NCBI GenBank assembly: GCA_029260795.1
Contig: JAJDCO010000081.1
Coordinates: forward strand, 1-64,000
DNA length: 64,000 nucleotides
DNA from: Planctomycetota bacterium
GTDB taxonomy: Bacteria > Planctomycetota > OFTM77
Direction of reading: 5' to 3'
Each line of letters opens with the position of its first letter. Position 1 is the stretch's first letter. Made by a program: the position numbers and the translations under genes. Of this stretch, positions 9,701-17,606 are shown piece after piece. Below the pieces are notes generated by a model. It searched no databases, was not told the DNA's origin, and was given only the letters and a program-made list of their open reading frames with translations.

Positions 9701-10206
9701 GTTCGGCGCGAATAGGCGTCTCGCGTGAGCACGCGAGCGTCGTTCTCGGGATCGAAGGCGAACAGAGAGAGCGAGAAGCCTCCCTTGCCCTTGGGCGAGC
9801 CGTGGCAGGAGCCGGCGTTGCAACCCTGCCGCGTGAGGACCGCCAGCGTCTCCCACCGAAAGCTGATCGGGTCAGGCTCGTCGGCACGGACGACGGTGAT
9901 CTCGAGCGACTGGCTGTGCCCGGCGGCCTTCACCTGGACGGTCGTCACGCCATCGGCCCGCGGCTCGAGCCGGTCTCCCACGACCGCCACCACGCCCGGA
10001 TCGTCGGGGACGAGCACCGCCGCCTCGGTGAGATCGCGCGCTCGCCCATCGTCGAAGTGTCCCACCACGATCGGGCGCAGGCGACTTCGGGCGCCGGCGA
10101 GCGTCCAGGTGCGAGGCTGCACCTCGATCCTCTCGAGGACGGCATCGCCGGGACCGAAGGTCGGCGCCAAGGCGAGGAGGGTCAGCAGGAGCTCGGCGAG
10201 CATCAT
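6733..10206 (-). CDS. planctomycete cytochrome / DUF1549-DUF1553 protein with WD40 tail
   Basis: This is a 1157-residue exported protein. After a short signal-like start come an Ig-like region, a heme-type motif C-N-A-G-S-C-H near residue 130, a second Ig-like region (near 230-310), DUF1549 (near 345-520, with a C-A-K-C-H-N-H-P heme-like motif), a shortened DUF1553 (N-P-F-F-A-R-V-E-V-N-R-I-W), a lectin/PA14-like region and a C-terminal WD40 propeller. This architecture is typical of Planctomycetes; its function is unknown but it is usually encoded beside a DUF1501 protein, as here. Between about 7575 and 7705 a clear WD40 repeat (L-D-F-S-P-D-G-S) lies in a different frame, so the gene carries two compensating frame disruptions. 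A GTG three bases upstream is an alternative start. Confidence 0.82.
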   Translation of the reverse strand: MMLAELLLTLLALAPTFGPGDAVLERIEVQPRTWTLAGARSRLRPIVVGHFDDGRARDLTEAAVLVPDDPGVVAVVGDRLEPRADGVTTVQVKAAGHSQSLEITVVRADEPDPISFRWETLAVLTRQGCNAGSCHGSPKGKGGFSLSLFAFDPENDARVLTRDAYSRRTNVFDPEQSLVLKKPTLRISHVGGRRLVPDDVAYHVLRNWIAEGARRDPVGAPSLEGLRLEPGSRIVRALPDAAQRLRVVARFTDGVERDVTEIATYQSSDTSVATVDRSGRVQGVAAGAAGIMVRYLDALESVDVTIVRDVPEFSWTEPESGHPVDRHVKARLQLLQIPPAPLCDDATFLRRLHLDLTGLLPTVAETRAFLADSSSEKRPRAIDRLLAGEAHARYWARQRADLLRLRRDTLKDAAEPFADWLLASTRENRPFDEVTRELLTAEGAPAAYYLASPKVDAITETTTQLFMGSRLGCAKCHNHPYERWTQSDDCRISASFEADVKHPLTGEEMRPWASPGQGEVSVPQRRADFAARLTAAENPFFARVEVNRIWSQLFGRGIVEPVDDFRSSNPPSIPSLLDALAQERIDSGFDRRHLLRLITNSRTYQRAAEPSDGNRADRTLFSHQRARLLGAEQVHDAISRVTEEREFQERARRLAVLEQQRIPVLAQHRQQQPEWESALRERLSSLVVPALGAWFASTVFEDPNAFAKDFGPEATVWEAGALGWTERPEWVDGAVHALTLPAQAALYLTRTLQVDEPRRCAVSLGSDDGLRLWLNGTEVVAGDVARGVQPDQDRVELDLPAGESRLLLKIVNRGGASGFTFRLDADTVDGGLARLVRLAPTAPDSGTRLLARWQRARRVRLSRGHVLGSDHGRVAGSSGRQLAVAGGTPGESGQSLLVDLMDGSVSAPILRREDVILSVAFDPSGERVATAAVDGAVSVHRVDSAERVWEQRLHSSWANEVTIDRAGQWVASAGRDHVVKVFRATDGELFTTYAGHTQTLPDRPMYRHEIEAAVFAVDDSWVATAGEGGEIHAWDPVAFKAFDGTAAQMETRFKKKSPVDIVAIGTDRTLELAAGLDVLFAGGTDGVLRQVEPATGRVIRELGAGGDWIYAIAIHSESGRVAAGRYDGRVTIWQVTTGELVADFAAAPGRSLSSERR

Positions 10207-10232
10207 CACATCATTCGTTCAAAAGGAGATCA

Positions 10233-11039
10233 TCAAGTGAAGAGCTCGGGGATCGGCTCGCCCTTGTGAGCGAGGAAGATCGGACGGTTCTCTGGCGTCA
10301 GGATCGGCCGGTGGCGATCGATGCCGAGCTTCTCGAACACCGTCGCCGCGTAGTCCTCGATCGTGTACGACTGCGAGCTCGTGATGTACCCGCCCTCGTC
10401 ATCCGTCGAGCCGACCACTTGACCGCCGAGCACGCCCGCGCCCGCGAAGGCGAAGCTGAACGCGTGCGTCCAGTGGTCCCGTCCCTTGCGCTCGTTGATC
10501 TTGGGCGTGCGCCCGAACTCGGTCACGAAGCACACCCGGGTGTCGTCGAGGAGCCCGCGCTGATCCAAGTCCTCGATCAATGCGCTGAAGGCTTGGTCGG
10601 TGCTGCCCATCATCGGCCAGGTCCCGATCCCGTAGCGACCGGCTCCCGGTCCGCCTCCTTGGATCGCGGTCGAGCCCTCCGAGTAGATGAAGTCGTGGTG
10701 GTCCCAGTTCATGTTGCTGCCGCCCGGTGTCTCACCCGTCATCGGCTCGCGCACGTCGATCGTCACGAACCGCACGCCGGACTCGATCAGCTTGCGGCCG
10801 AGCAGGTAGCACTGACCTCGATGACCCCGCCCGTAGCGATCGCGCGTGGCATCCGACTCGATGCCGAAGTCGAAGGCTCGGCGAGTCAGGGGATTGGTCA
10901 GCATGTCGGTCGCCTGCGCCACGGCAGCCTGGAGGCCCTCGACATCCGTGCTGTCCGCAGCGGCACCGAGCCCGACGTCAAGCTGGCTCAGCAGGTCTCG
11001 TCGGTCGCGAAAGCGGCGCTCGTCGATGTCGGCAAGCAA
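10233..11039 (-). CDS. DUF1501 protein, C-terminal fragment (frameshifted)
   Basis: This frame holds the C-terminal two thirds of a DUF1501 protein. It includes the F-V-T-I-D-V region, the G-G-S-N-M-N-W-D-H-H block and the E-F-G-R-T-P-K-I-N and D-H-W motifs shared with arylsulfatase-like folds. It continues directly from the N-terminal fragment at 10988-11626. The two overlap out of frame, and the sequence reads smoothly if one base is restored near 11040. The apparent start inside this frame is therefore not a real gene start. The stop is 26 bases before the DUF1549 gene, matching the usual DUF1501-DUF1549 pairing in Planctomycetes. Confidence 0.8.
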   Translation of the reverse strand: MLADIDERRFRDRRDLLSQLDVGLGAAADSTDVEGLQAAVAQATDMLTNPLTRRAFDFGIESDATRDRYGRGHRGQCYLLGRKLIESGVRFVTIDVREPMTGETPGGSNMNWDHHDFIYSEGSTAIQGGGPGAGRYGIGTWPMMGSTDQAFSALIEDLDQRGLLDDTRVCFVTEFGRTPKINERKGRDHWTHAFSFAFAGAGVLGGQVVGSTDDEGGYITSSQSYTIEDYAATVFEKLGIDRHRPILTPENRPIFLAHKGEPIPELFT

Positions 11040-11626
11040 CCGAGGTTCGGCACGGACCAGCCGGGATCCGACAGGTCGCGTCCGCCGGTCTTGAACACCT
11101 TGTACCGCGGGTGCAGGAACCCGACCCGCGTCATTGCGGCCTGCTCATGATTGCCCGGCACCATGATGGTGGGCGGCAGGTACGGACAAGACGAGCTCAA
11201 CAGAGAGGCGACGACGCTGCCAATGTCGGGCATCTCTACCGGTCCCCCGGGCGCCTCGCCCGACAGCAGGTACTGGGTCCCCTTGGGGTGGCTGTCTCCG
11301 ATCCCCGGCGTCGGCTGTCGCATGCAGCGCACGATCGTCCACTTGTCTGCCACCTGGGCCGTCTTGGTCAGAAGCTCGGTGAAGTGCACACCCGGGATCT
11401 TGGTCTTGACCGGGCCGAAGGGGCTCCGATGCTCCAGCGGCGCGCCCGGCTTCGGATCGAAGGTGTCGGTGTGCGATACGCCGCCTTGCTCGAGCAAGAC
11501 CAGGACGTGCTGCGCCGGCGCGTTCGGTCGAAGCCAAGGTGAATGCGCGGCCGCGAGCGTCGCGCCCGTAAGGCCACTCGCGGCGATGTGCAGAAAGCTG
11601 CGACGAGACAAGTTTCGCCGGGGCAT
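10988..11626 (-). CDS. DUF1501 protein, N-terminal fragment with Tat signal (frameshifted)
   Basis: This is the N-terminal part of a DUF1501-family protein. It begins with a twin-arginine signal (L-S-R-R-S-F-L-H followed by a hydrophobic stretch), so export in folded form by Tat is expected. The core Q-H-V-L-V-L-L-E-Q-G-G-V-S-H-T-D and later M-V-P-G-N-H blocks match the family. The frame leaves the family consensus near 11040 and ends in unrelated residues. The continuing domain is found one frame over (10233-11039), starting L-A-D-I-D-E-R-R-F. A one-base deletion, real or from sequencing, explains this. Intact, the gene would run 10233-11626 and encode about 464 residues. Confidence 0.82.
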   Translation of the reverse strand: MPRRNLSRRSFLHIAASGLTGATLAAAHSPWLRPNAPAQHVLVLLEQGGVSHTDTFDPKPGAPLEHRSPFGPVKTKIPGVHFTELLTKTAQVADKWTIVRCMRQPTPGIGDSHPKGTQYLLSGEAPGGPVEMPDIGSVVASLLSSSCPYLPPTIMVPGNHEQAAMTRVGFLHPRYKVFKTGGRDLSDPGWSVPNLGCLPTSTSAAFATDETC

Positions 11627-11729
11627 GGCTCTCTTCCGGGGACTTCGGGCTCGCTCAGGTTAAGCGCTGCGCTCACCCAGGGACAGCGCTCATCACGCGA
11701 ATCCCGGGCTGCTTTCCACGACCCCAGGC

Positions 11730-12740
11730 TCAGCGGCGAGTCGCGAGCAAGGCACGCGTGACCCAGGCCACGGTCGAGAGACGTTGCGCGCGGCTCTCAT
11801 AGGGCAAGGGACGCGTGGTCTCGATCCACGAGCCATCGGCGAGCTGCCGCTCGACGAGAAAGCGTCGGCCCCGCTCGATTCGTTGGGAGAGCTCGGGAGT
11901 CGATGGATCGGGCGTCGCGATCGAGGTCAATGCCATCAGGGCGAGAGCGGTGTCGAAGGCCTCGACCGCGGAGTCGCGATAGGGCCCCCATCCGCCATCG
12001 GGGGCCTGGGCTTCGGAGAGAAACCGAAGGCTGGCCGCCCGTCGCTGCGGCGAGACCGGACCGCCGTCCGCGGCCCAGAGCAGGAGGGCCGCCGCATCGG
12101 GAACGCGCTCGGCCGTGACCGATTGGAGGTACCGATCCGCCCGCTCGATGGAGCTCGAGAAGCGCCGGGGATCGACAGAGTACAAGACCCTCCGAGCGAG
12201 CACCGTTCCGAGAATGGGACCCCAAGTGACCGGAGCCGCGAGGGTCGTGGCCGAGCTCGCCAAGAAGTGGCCCTCGTCGGCCTGGTCGCGCGCCAGCATC
12301 TCGGCGGCCGCCCGCAACGGTGCCGGGTCTGGCACGACCCCGGCTCGATTCGCCTCGAGCAATGCGACGGCGAACTGCAACCGCGCCAACGCGTCATCCT
12401 CGAAGGGCGCGCCCGTGCCGGCCGACTGCCAACGCTCCGGGTGTGCCAGCCAGGCCGTCGACTCGGCGAGCGACTCAGGAAGCGCTCGCCCTCTCGGCAC
12501 CGCAGCGAACAGCGCAGCCGCACCGTCCCCATTGTCATGGCACGAGAAGCAGCCGTTCTCGGCTCGCCAAGCCGGCACCTCTCGCGCGAGAAGGTCGAGA
12601 CTGCGCCGCGTGGGCGGGTCGAGGGTCGACGAAGCCGGCGCGAGTCGCTCGGGGGAGCCGCAAGCCGACAGGACGAGGAGCATCGACAGCACTCCGAGGC
12701 ACGCGCGGTGTCGCGGCGGCCTCGCCACGCCGTCCCTCAC
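11730..12740 (-). CDS. mono-heme lipoprotein with alpha/alpha toroid domain
   Basis: This 336-residue protein starts with a lipoprotein signal (M-L-L-V-L-S-A-C-G-S) and carries one c-type heme motif C-F-S-C-H soon after it. The rest is an alpha/alpha toroid of the squalene-cyclase/prenyltransferase type, with repeats of the Q-x-P-D-G-G-W-G and Q-L-A-D-G-S-W kind. A periplasmic or outer-membrane-attached electron carrier or binding role is inferred; no cyclase catalytic Asp motif is visible. The GTG at 12740 overlaps the stop of the upstream gene as GTGA, which indicates translational coupling and decided the start. An ATG at 12683 would leave too short a signal peptide. Confidence 0.75.
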   Translation of the reverse strand: MRDGVARPPRHRACLGVLSMLLVLSACGSPERLAPASSTLDPPTRRSLDLLAREVPAWRAENGCFSCHDNGDGAAALFAAVPRGRALPESLAESTAWLAHPERWQSAGTGAPFEDDALARLQFAVALLEANRAGVVPDPAPLRAAAEMLARDQADEGHFLASSATTLAAPVTWGPILGTVLARRVLYSVDPRRFSSSIERADRYLQSVTAERVPDAAALLLWAADGGPVSPQRRAASLRFLSEAQAPDGGWGPYRDSAVEAFDTALALMALTSIATPDPSTPELSQRIERGRRFLVERQLADGSWIETTRPLPYESRAQRLSTVAWVTRALLATRR

Positions 12741-13990
12741 TCCCGGATCTCGAAGCCGAGATCGGTCGTGACGACGACGGGAGTCTCCACCTTCTCGAAG
12801 ACATCGACGTCGAAGAGTGCGCCGAGGTTGTTGCCGGCCAGATCTTCGAGGCGCTCGTCGACCCGCAGGTGATAGGCGCCCGACCTCCAGGTTTCGTCCG
12901 GACGAAAGCTCCATTGACTCTCGTCCCGCTCGAGTGTGGCCTCACCCGGCACGACGTCGCCCGTGGCATCGACGATCCAGATCAAGCGCTTTGCGAGCGC
13001 GCCGTCGAGAGGCTCGGGAAACCGCACCTCCAAGGGCAATCGGCTCTCGGCGAGCGGTGGAGAGAGCTGCCAGCTCCGTGTGTCGGGACGCTCGCGATCT
13101 TCAGGACCGGCACGAAAGAGCTTCTCGTGCTCGCGGGCGAGGGAACGCCCCTGGGCGTCTCGAAGGGTCGCCGCAATCCGGAGCACGTAGATGTGCCCGT
13201 CGCTGAGCACGGGTCCCTCGACCTCGCGCGGCAAGAGACCCCGCTTGATGCGCCCTGGATGGATGAGAAGCGTCAAGCGCCTCCCTTCCGGATCCCACAG
13301 CTCTTCGGCGGCCATCCACGGATCGCGCACGAGCTCGCCGCGGGTGAGATCGAAGAGCCGGACATGGTCGTAGACATCGCCCTGACTCATGGGCTCCGAG
13401 AAGTGCACGTACAGGCGCAGCAGGTTCTCAGGCAGCACGGCAGCCGAAGGGGTGATGGCGGCGACGACGGCCGACGATGGGCTGGTCTTCGGCGGGATCG
13501 ACAACGTCACCTCGATGCGGTCCGAAGCACTGGAAGCTGGCGAGCCGATCACGGCACCGACGGCGTGGTAGCTCTTTCCGGCGCTCATTCGGAAGCGCGG
13601 CGTAAAGACCACGACATCGCCTTCGAGAGTCGTGCTGCCCAAGAGCTTCGGCAGCTCCTCGGGAGATCGACCGGCCTCGAGCTGCGTCACGGCGAGCAAG
13701 CCGGTCCAGGCGGGATCGTCTGGCGATCGCTCTCTCCACGGCTCGAGCGATTCAGTCGCCAGCCCCTCGAGCAGAAACTCACCCGAGGTCAGGTCTCCCG
13801 GCTCCCGAAGCCGGACGAGGATCTTGGGCCCGGTCGCCGCCACCGCGCGCGCCGCGTCATCGCTCGGCGCAGTTGAAAGGGGTGCCTCGCAGGCCATCAT
13901 CAAGAGCCAGGAGGCCAGGAACGCGCCCCGGCTCGTTGCGGCGCCGAGTCGATCACCCATGGATGCGTTCATCGGTAGGCGACCTCTCAC
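12737..13990 (-). CDS. Ig-like (SbsA-type) domain lipoprotein
   Basis: This 417-residue protein has a lipoprotein-like N-terminus (L-A-S-W-L-L-M-M-A-C) and several bacterial Ig-like segments. These show the pattern V-x-F-S-E-P-M (residues around 195) and R-F-P-E-P-L-D-G that marks SbsA-type Ig-like domains, and the D-L-A-G-N-N-L ending typical of such repeats. It is probably a surface-exposed or periplasmic structural or binding protein with no catalytic centre. Its GTG start at 13990 overlaps the stop of the propeller gene as GTGA, and its own stop overlaps the heme-lipoprotein start. An ATG six codons downstream (13972) is the alternative start. Confidence 0.72.
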   Translation of the reverse strand: MRGRLPMNASMGDRLGAATSRGAFLASWLLMMACEAPLSTAPSDDAARAVAATGPKILVRLREPGDLTSGEFLLEGLATESLEPWRERSPDDPAWTGLLAVTQLEAGRSPEELPKLLGSTTLEGDVVVFTPRFRMSAGKSYHAVGAVIGSPASSASDRIEVTLSIPPKTSPSSAVVAAITPSAAVLPENLLRLYVHFSEPMSQGDVYDHVRLFDLTRGELVRDPWMAAEELWDPEGRRLTLLIHPGRIKRGLLPREVEGPVLSDGHIYVLRIAATLRDAQGRSLAREHEKLFRAGPEDRERPDTRSWQLSPPLAESRLPLEVRFPEPLDGALAKRLIWIVDATGDVVPGEATLERDESQWSFRPDETWRSGAYHLRVDERLEDLAGNNLGALFDVDVFEKVETPVVVTTDLGFEIRE

Positions 13991-15114
13991 GGCAGCGCGA
14001 TGACTTGGAGCTGTTGCTCTCCGGACTCGGTACGCACGAGGATCACGGCATGTCCCGCGTCGAGCTGGTCGAGCTGCTCGACACCCTGAAGCTCGGCAAC
14101 GGTCTCGTAGGGCACGCCCGCGGTGGCGCCTCCCTCGACTCGGGTCGTCACCGGCTCGACCTGGGTCAGTGCACTCAAGGACACCTTCATGATTCCGCGA
14201 CTGGTGTTGGCGATGAGCAGGTAGCGTTCGCCACCCTTCTCATACGCGACCATGTCGATCGGAGAGTTTCGATTGCCGAGCTCGGCGATGGTCTTGCCGC
14301 GGACTTTCTTGCCGGGCACGAGATCGGCAACGCGCAGGCTCACGAGCGGCGTGCAGGTGTAGGCCGCGAGCAGATGCGGCTCGCCTTCGATGTCGAACGG
14401 CACGAAGGTCCGCACCGGCGAGTTGGTCTCGAAGCGGCCGTGTGCTCCGTGATAGATCTCGACACTGGCGCCAGCGTCGGAATGCTTGAAGGGGTAGGCG
14501 ATGGCTCGCAGCTTCGAGGCGAACTCCTCATTGGAGAGCCCGGCCACGATGACCTGGCCATCGACGTAGGCGAGGTCCGTGAAGGTTTGAAGGCGCGGGC
14601 TGCGGCGCTGGACCTGGACCCGGCCGGCACGATCGGGCGCCGGGGGCGCGTTGGTCAGCTCGGCCATCGTGTAGGCGACGTTCTTCAAGGAGACCTCGCG
14701 AATCTCCCCGTTCCCGTCGACGCTGAGGAGAACCGAGTCGCCGTCGGCACCGGCCCCCCGATGCACGGCCAGCACGACTTGGTGCGTGACCGGGTTCACC
14801 GCGAGGTCGATGACTCGAATGTCCCGCGCTGCCGCGCCGAGTCGGGCCGCCAGCTTCTGGTCGAGCTTCGCGACGCTCGCCCCCTTCTCGATGCCGCTGC
14901 CCGGCAGGCCCTTCACGTCGATCGCGTAGAGCTTGGCCGCAACGGGGTCGCTCACGAACAACGTCTGCTCGGGTCCGAAGGCGATTGGCCCGACCGATTC
15001 CAAGGTCACGGTGCCGCGAGCGAGCGAGGCGGTCGCCTTTTGGGCAACGACATCCGGAGCGAGAGCCGCGAGGCAGACGAGAAGGACGACAGCGCGAAGG
15101 GCATGCGGGATCAT
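13987..15114 (-). CDS. secreted propeller-like protein
   Basis: This 375-residue exported protein begins with a clear signal peptide (M-I-P-H-A-L-R-A-V-V-L-L-V-C-L-A-A-L-A). The body has repeated beta-strand blocks of the form L-F-V-S-D, V-I-D-L-A-V-N-P, F-T-D-L-A-Y-V-D-G and Y-L-L-I-A-N that suggest a beta-propeller. No enzyme motif is evident. The ATG at 15114 has a good ribosome site (AGGGAG about 8 bases upstream); the longer open frame adds residues that would precede the signal peptide. It is the first gene of a coupled run with the Ig-like and heme lipoproteins, and probably leads the module that includes DUF1501 and DUF1549. Confidence 0.7.
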   Translation of the reverse strand: MIPHALRAVVLLVCLAALAPDVVAQKATASLARGTVTLESVGPIAFGPEQTLFVSDPVAAKLYAIDVKGLPGSGIEKGASVAKLDQKLAARLGAAARDIRVIDLAVNPVTHQVVLAVHRGAGADGDSVLLSVDGNGEIREVSLKNVAYTMAELTNAPPAPDRAGRVQVQRRSPRLQTFTDLAYVDGQVIVAGLSNEEFASKLRAIAYPFKHSDAGASVEIYHGAHGRFETNSPVRTFVPFDIEGEPHLLAAYTCTPLVSLRVADLVPGKKVRGKTIAELGNRNSPIDMVAYEKGGERYLLIANTSRGIMKVSLSALTQVEPVTTRVEGGATAGVPYETVAELQGVEQLDQLDAGHAVILVRTESGEQQLQVIALP

Positions 15115-15229
15115 CGGGGATCTCCCTGAAGTGTCTGGGCATGGAGGGCTTGGCGAGCGACGATAGTACTTCAAATGCTTCTGAGAGCGAAGTCCTCGAC
15201 GCCGGACGCCTCGAATGGGCAGCAGCGCC

Positions 15230-17548
15230 TCATCTTCCGCGAAGGTAGCCCAAGCGCTTCAGGTCCTCGATCCGCTCGGGTGAAAGGAGCTGATCGGGCG
15301 GCAGCCCGACCGGACTCTCCGAAGCGCGAAGCCGCCAGGCATCGCGACGCGCCCGGAAGTAACCCTCCAGCTTCGCCCGCATCGGGTTGTCGAGGCTCCT
15401 CTTTTCGGCGGGGTCTTCCATCAAGTCGAAGAGGTACGTTCCATCGGGTTGGACAACAATGTCCGTTCGGAGCCCTTCCTTCTCCTCGAAGTGGAAGAGC
15501 TTCCAGCGCGGGGAGATCACCGAGTAGCCGCGATGTCCCCCCGGCTGGAACCCGCTGATCGCCGGGCTCGTCTCGTAAGGTCGATCTTTGAGCAGAGGAA
15601 CGAGGCTCTCACCGTCGTGCGACGGCCATGCGAGCGGCTCTACCTGCAGGAGATCGAGCAGCGTCGGTAAGACGTCGACGAGCTCGACCGGCTTGGAAAC
15701 GCGGGCAGGAGGAGCCAACGACCAACGCTGCCTCCACTTCTCTGGAATCCGGACGATGAGCGGCACACGAATCATCTCCTCGTACAGAGTATGCCCATGG
15801 CCCGTCGCCCCGCGCTCGCCCAGCTCTTCTCCGTGGTCGGAAACGATGACGAGAACGGTGTCCTCCCAATCACCGCGCTCCCGGAGCTTCTGCATGAGGC
15901 GTCCGAGGCAGTCGTCGGTGTATCGAATCCCGGCGTCGTACAGATCGATGACCTGCTGCCATTCGCGCGACGATGGCGTCTCCTCGTCAACCGCCATCTG
16001 GTAGAGCTCGTCCGCCGACAGGCTGGAGGGGAGCGTTTGCCATTCGTCGGTAATGGGACGACGAAACGCCTCGGGCGCATCGTACGGGCTGTGGATCTCG
16101 TAGGTGTGAAGAAAGAGGAGCCAAGGACGGGTTTCAACCTGGTTCAGCAGCTCGGGACCGCGGGAGAAAACGGGATCCGCCCCCCCCCCGGAATCCGAGA
16201 AGACTTCGAAGCCTTCCGCGACTCCGAACTCCTCCGCCATGTACCCACCGTCGGTGAGACTCAATGTCGTCCACCCGGCTAAGCGAAGCACCTCGGCAAG
16301 CGTTGTCGTTCCAGGGGCGATGCGGCGATGGCCGTAGGCGTTTGACCCGCTCGTATAGAGACCGGTGAACAAGGAGACATGCGACGACAGCGTTACAGGT
16401 GCCTGGGCGTAAGCACGCTCAAAAACGAAGCTCTCGTCAGCGATCGCATCGAGTATCGGGCTCGTCTCTCGATGATAGCCGTACAACGAAAGGTGATCGG
16501 CGCGCAGCGTATCGAGCGAAATCATGAGCACGTTGGGCGCCGCCGTTCGCGGCTCTCGAGGCAGGAGCTTGGCGAATCCGACCAAGGCTGCCCCTTGGCT
16601 CGCTGCCGCACCCTGCGCGTCGATGAGCAACTCGACTTGTTGGCCTCCCCAGCGAGTGCAATCGAGGACCTCCCAAAACCACTGGCCAGATTGGCGAGGT
16701 GAGATCACCCGCTCGAAGATCGAATCGCCGTCCACCGCCAGCCGGAAAGTCGCCGACGCCTCCGAGCCGGCGACTCTCCCGGTCCCGATTGCCAGAACCA
16801 ACTGCGATCGGTGGGGCACTTCGATCGACGCCTTCAGCGGACCGCTTAGCCGGCGCCCACGCAGAGAGAGCTCACCAACCTTGGCCCGTCCTCGTCTGCC
16901 GCGCTGCGAGTCGAGAGCCCGAGGTGATCCGAGAACGAGCCCTTCGAGTCGGCCGAAAACGGCGTGCGTGATCTCGACTCGCCCATCACCGATGATTGGC
17001 TGGATACGGATCTCCTCGACGTGCGCGTCCCAGAGTGGTCCCGCGATTGGGACTGCTCGGCTGGAAAAGTGGAACACTTCGTCGGGCTGAGTAGTGAATT
17101 CGATCGAGCGCTCGTCTTGGAAATCGATGTCCCCGGTTCGCCTCCAGAACAGCCTACTGCGAATGGGGCCGGAGACCTCTCGGACGCGGAGTCGAAGCAC
17201 CACCGCGTTGATGTCCGTTGCATCCGCTTCGACCGGGAAGTCTACGTGGGCCGGCTGCCCCTCCTGGCTGGCGAGGACGAGGCCGAGGCCGCCCCCCTCG
17301 GCCACGACACCGGAAGTGCGTAGGCGCGAGCGCTCGGCAGCTTCTGCCAGATTCCATTCAGAGACCACCGAGCCCGATATCGGCCGCTCTTCGGGCTCGA
17401 CGGCCCGGAAAGAGGACAAGACGTCTTGGTATGCCGTCTCAGCTCGAGTGACTTCATGCTGGGAAGCTGGCTCGCCCTCGTCGCTGCAGGCAACGAAGGT
17501 GAGCGAGAGACCGAGCAGGGCTCCGATGGCCGACGGAATGACTCTCAT
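15230..17548 (-). CDS. large sulfatase-fold lipoprotein with N-terminal extension
   Basis: This 772-residue protein has a lipoprotein signal (T-F-V-A-C21), a beta-rich extension of about 310 residues resembling carbohydrate-binding modules, and then a sulfatase-superfamily domain from about residue 338. The metal site S-L-D-T-L-R-A-D-H and the S-D-H-G-E-E site are present. The nucleophile region reads T386-L-S-S-H390, so Cys/Ser, Pro and Arg of the formylglycine motif are all changed. The C-terminus (R-I-E-D-L-K-R-L-G-Y-L) matches the sulfatase-fold protein at 5.1-6.5 kb, indicating a common subfamily. Activity on a sulfate, phosphate or phosphonate ester cannot be told apart from sequence. 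Confidence 0.82.
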   Translation of the reverse strand: MRVIPSAIGALLGLSLTFVACSDEGEPASQHEVTRAETAYQDVLSSFRAVEPEERPISGSVVSEWNLAEAAERSRLRTSGVVAEGGGLGLVLASQEGQPAHVDFPVEADATDINAVVLRLRVREVSGPIRSRLFWRRTGDIDFQDERSIEFTTQPDEVFHFSSRAVPIAGPLWDAHVEEIRIQPIIGDGRVEITHAVFGRLEGLVLGSPRALDSQRGRRGRAKVGELSLRGRRLSGPLKASIEVPHRSQLVLAIGTGRVAGSEASATFRLAVDGDSIFERVISPRQSGQWFWEVLDCTRWGGQQVELLIDAQGAAASQGAALVGFAKLLPREPRTAAPNVLMISLDTLRADHLSLYGYHRETSPILDAIADESFVFERAYAQAPVTLSSHVSLFTGLYTSGSNAYGHRRIAPGTTTLAEVLRLAGWTTLSLTDGGYMAEEFGVAEGFEVFSDSGGGADPVFSRGPELLNQVETRPWLLFLHTYEIHSPYDAPEAFRRPITDEWQTLPSSLSADELYQMAVDEETPSSREWQQVIDLYDAGIRYTDDCLGRLMQKLRERGDWEDTVLVIVSDHGEELGERGATGHGHTLYEEMIRVPLIVRIPEKWRQRWSLAPPARVSKPVELVDVLPTLLDLLQVEPLAWPSHDGESLVPLLKDRPYETSPAISGFQPGGHRGYSVISPRWKLFHFEEKEGLRTDIVVQPDGTYLFDLMEDPAEKRSLDNPMRAKLEGYFRARRDAWRLRASESPVGLPPDQLLSPERIEDLKRLGYLRGR

Positions 17549-17606
17549 TGGCGGGAGACCCTGGATACGGCTCGCAGCGACCTGGCCGATTGCCCAGGTC
17601 GCTCCA

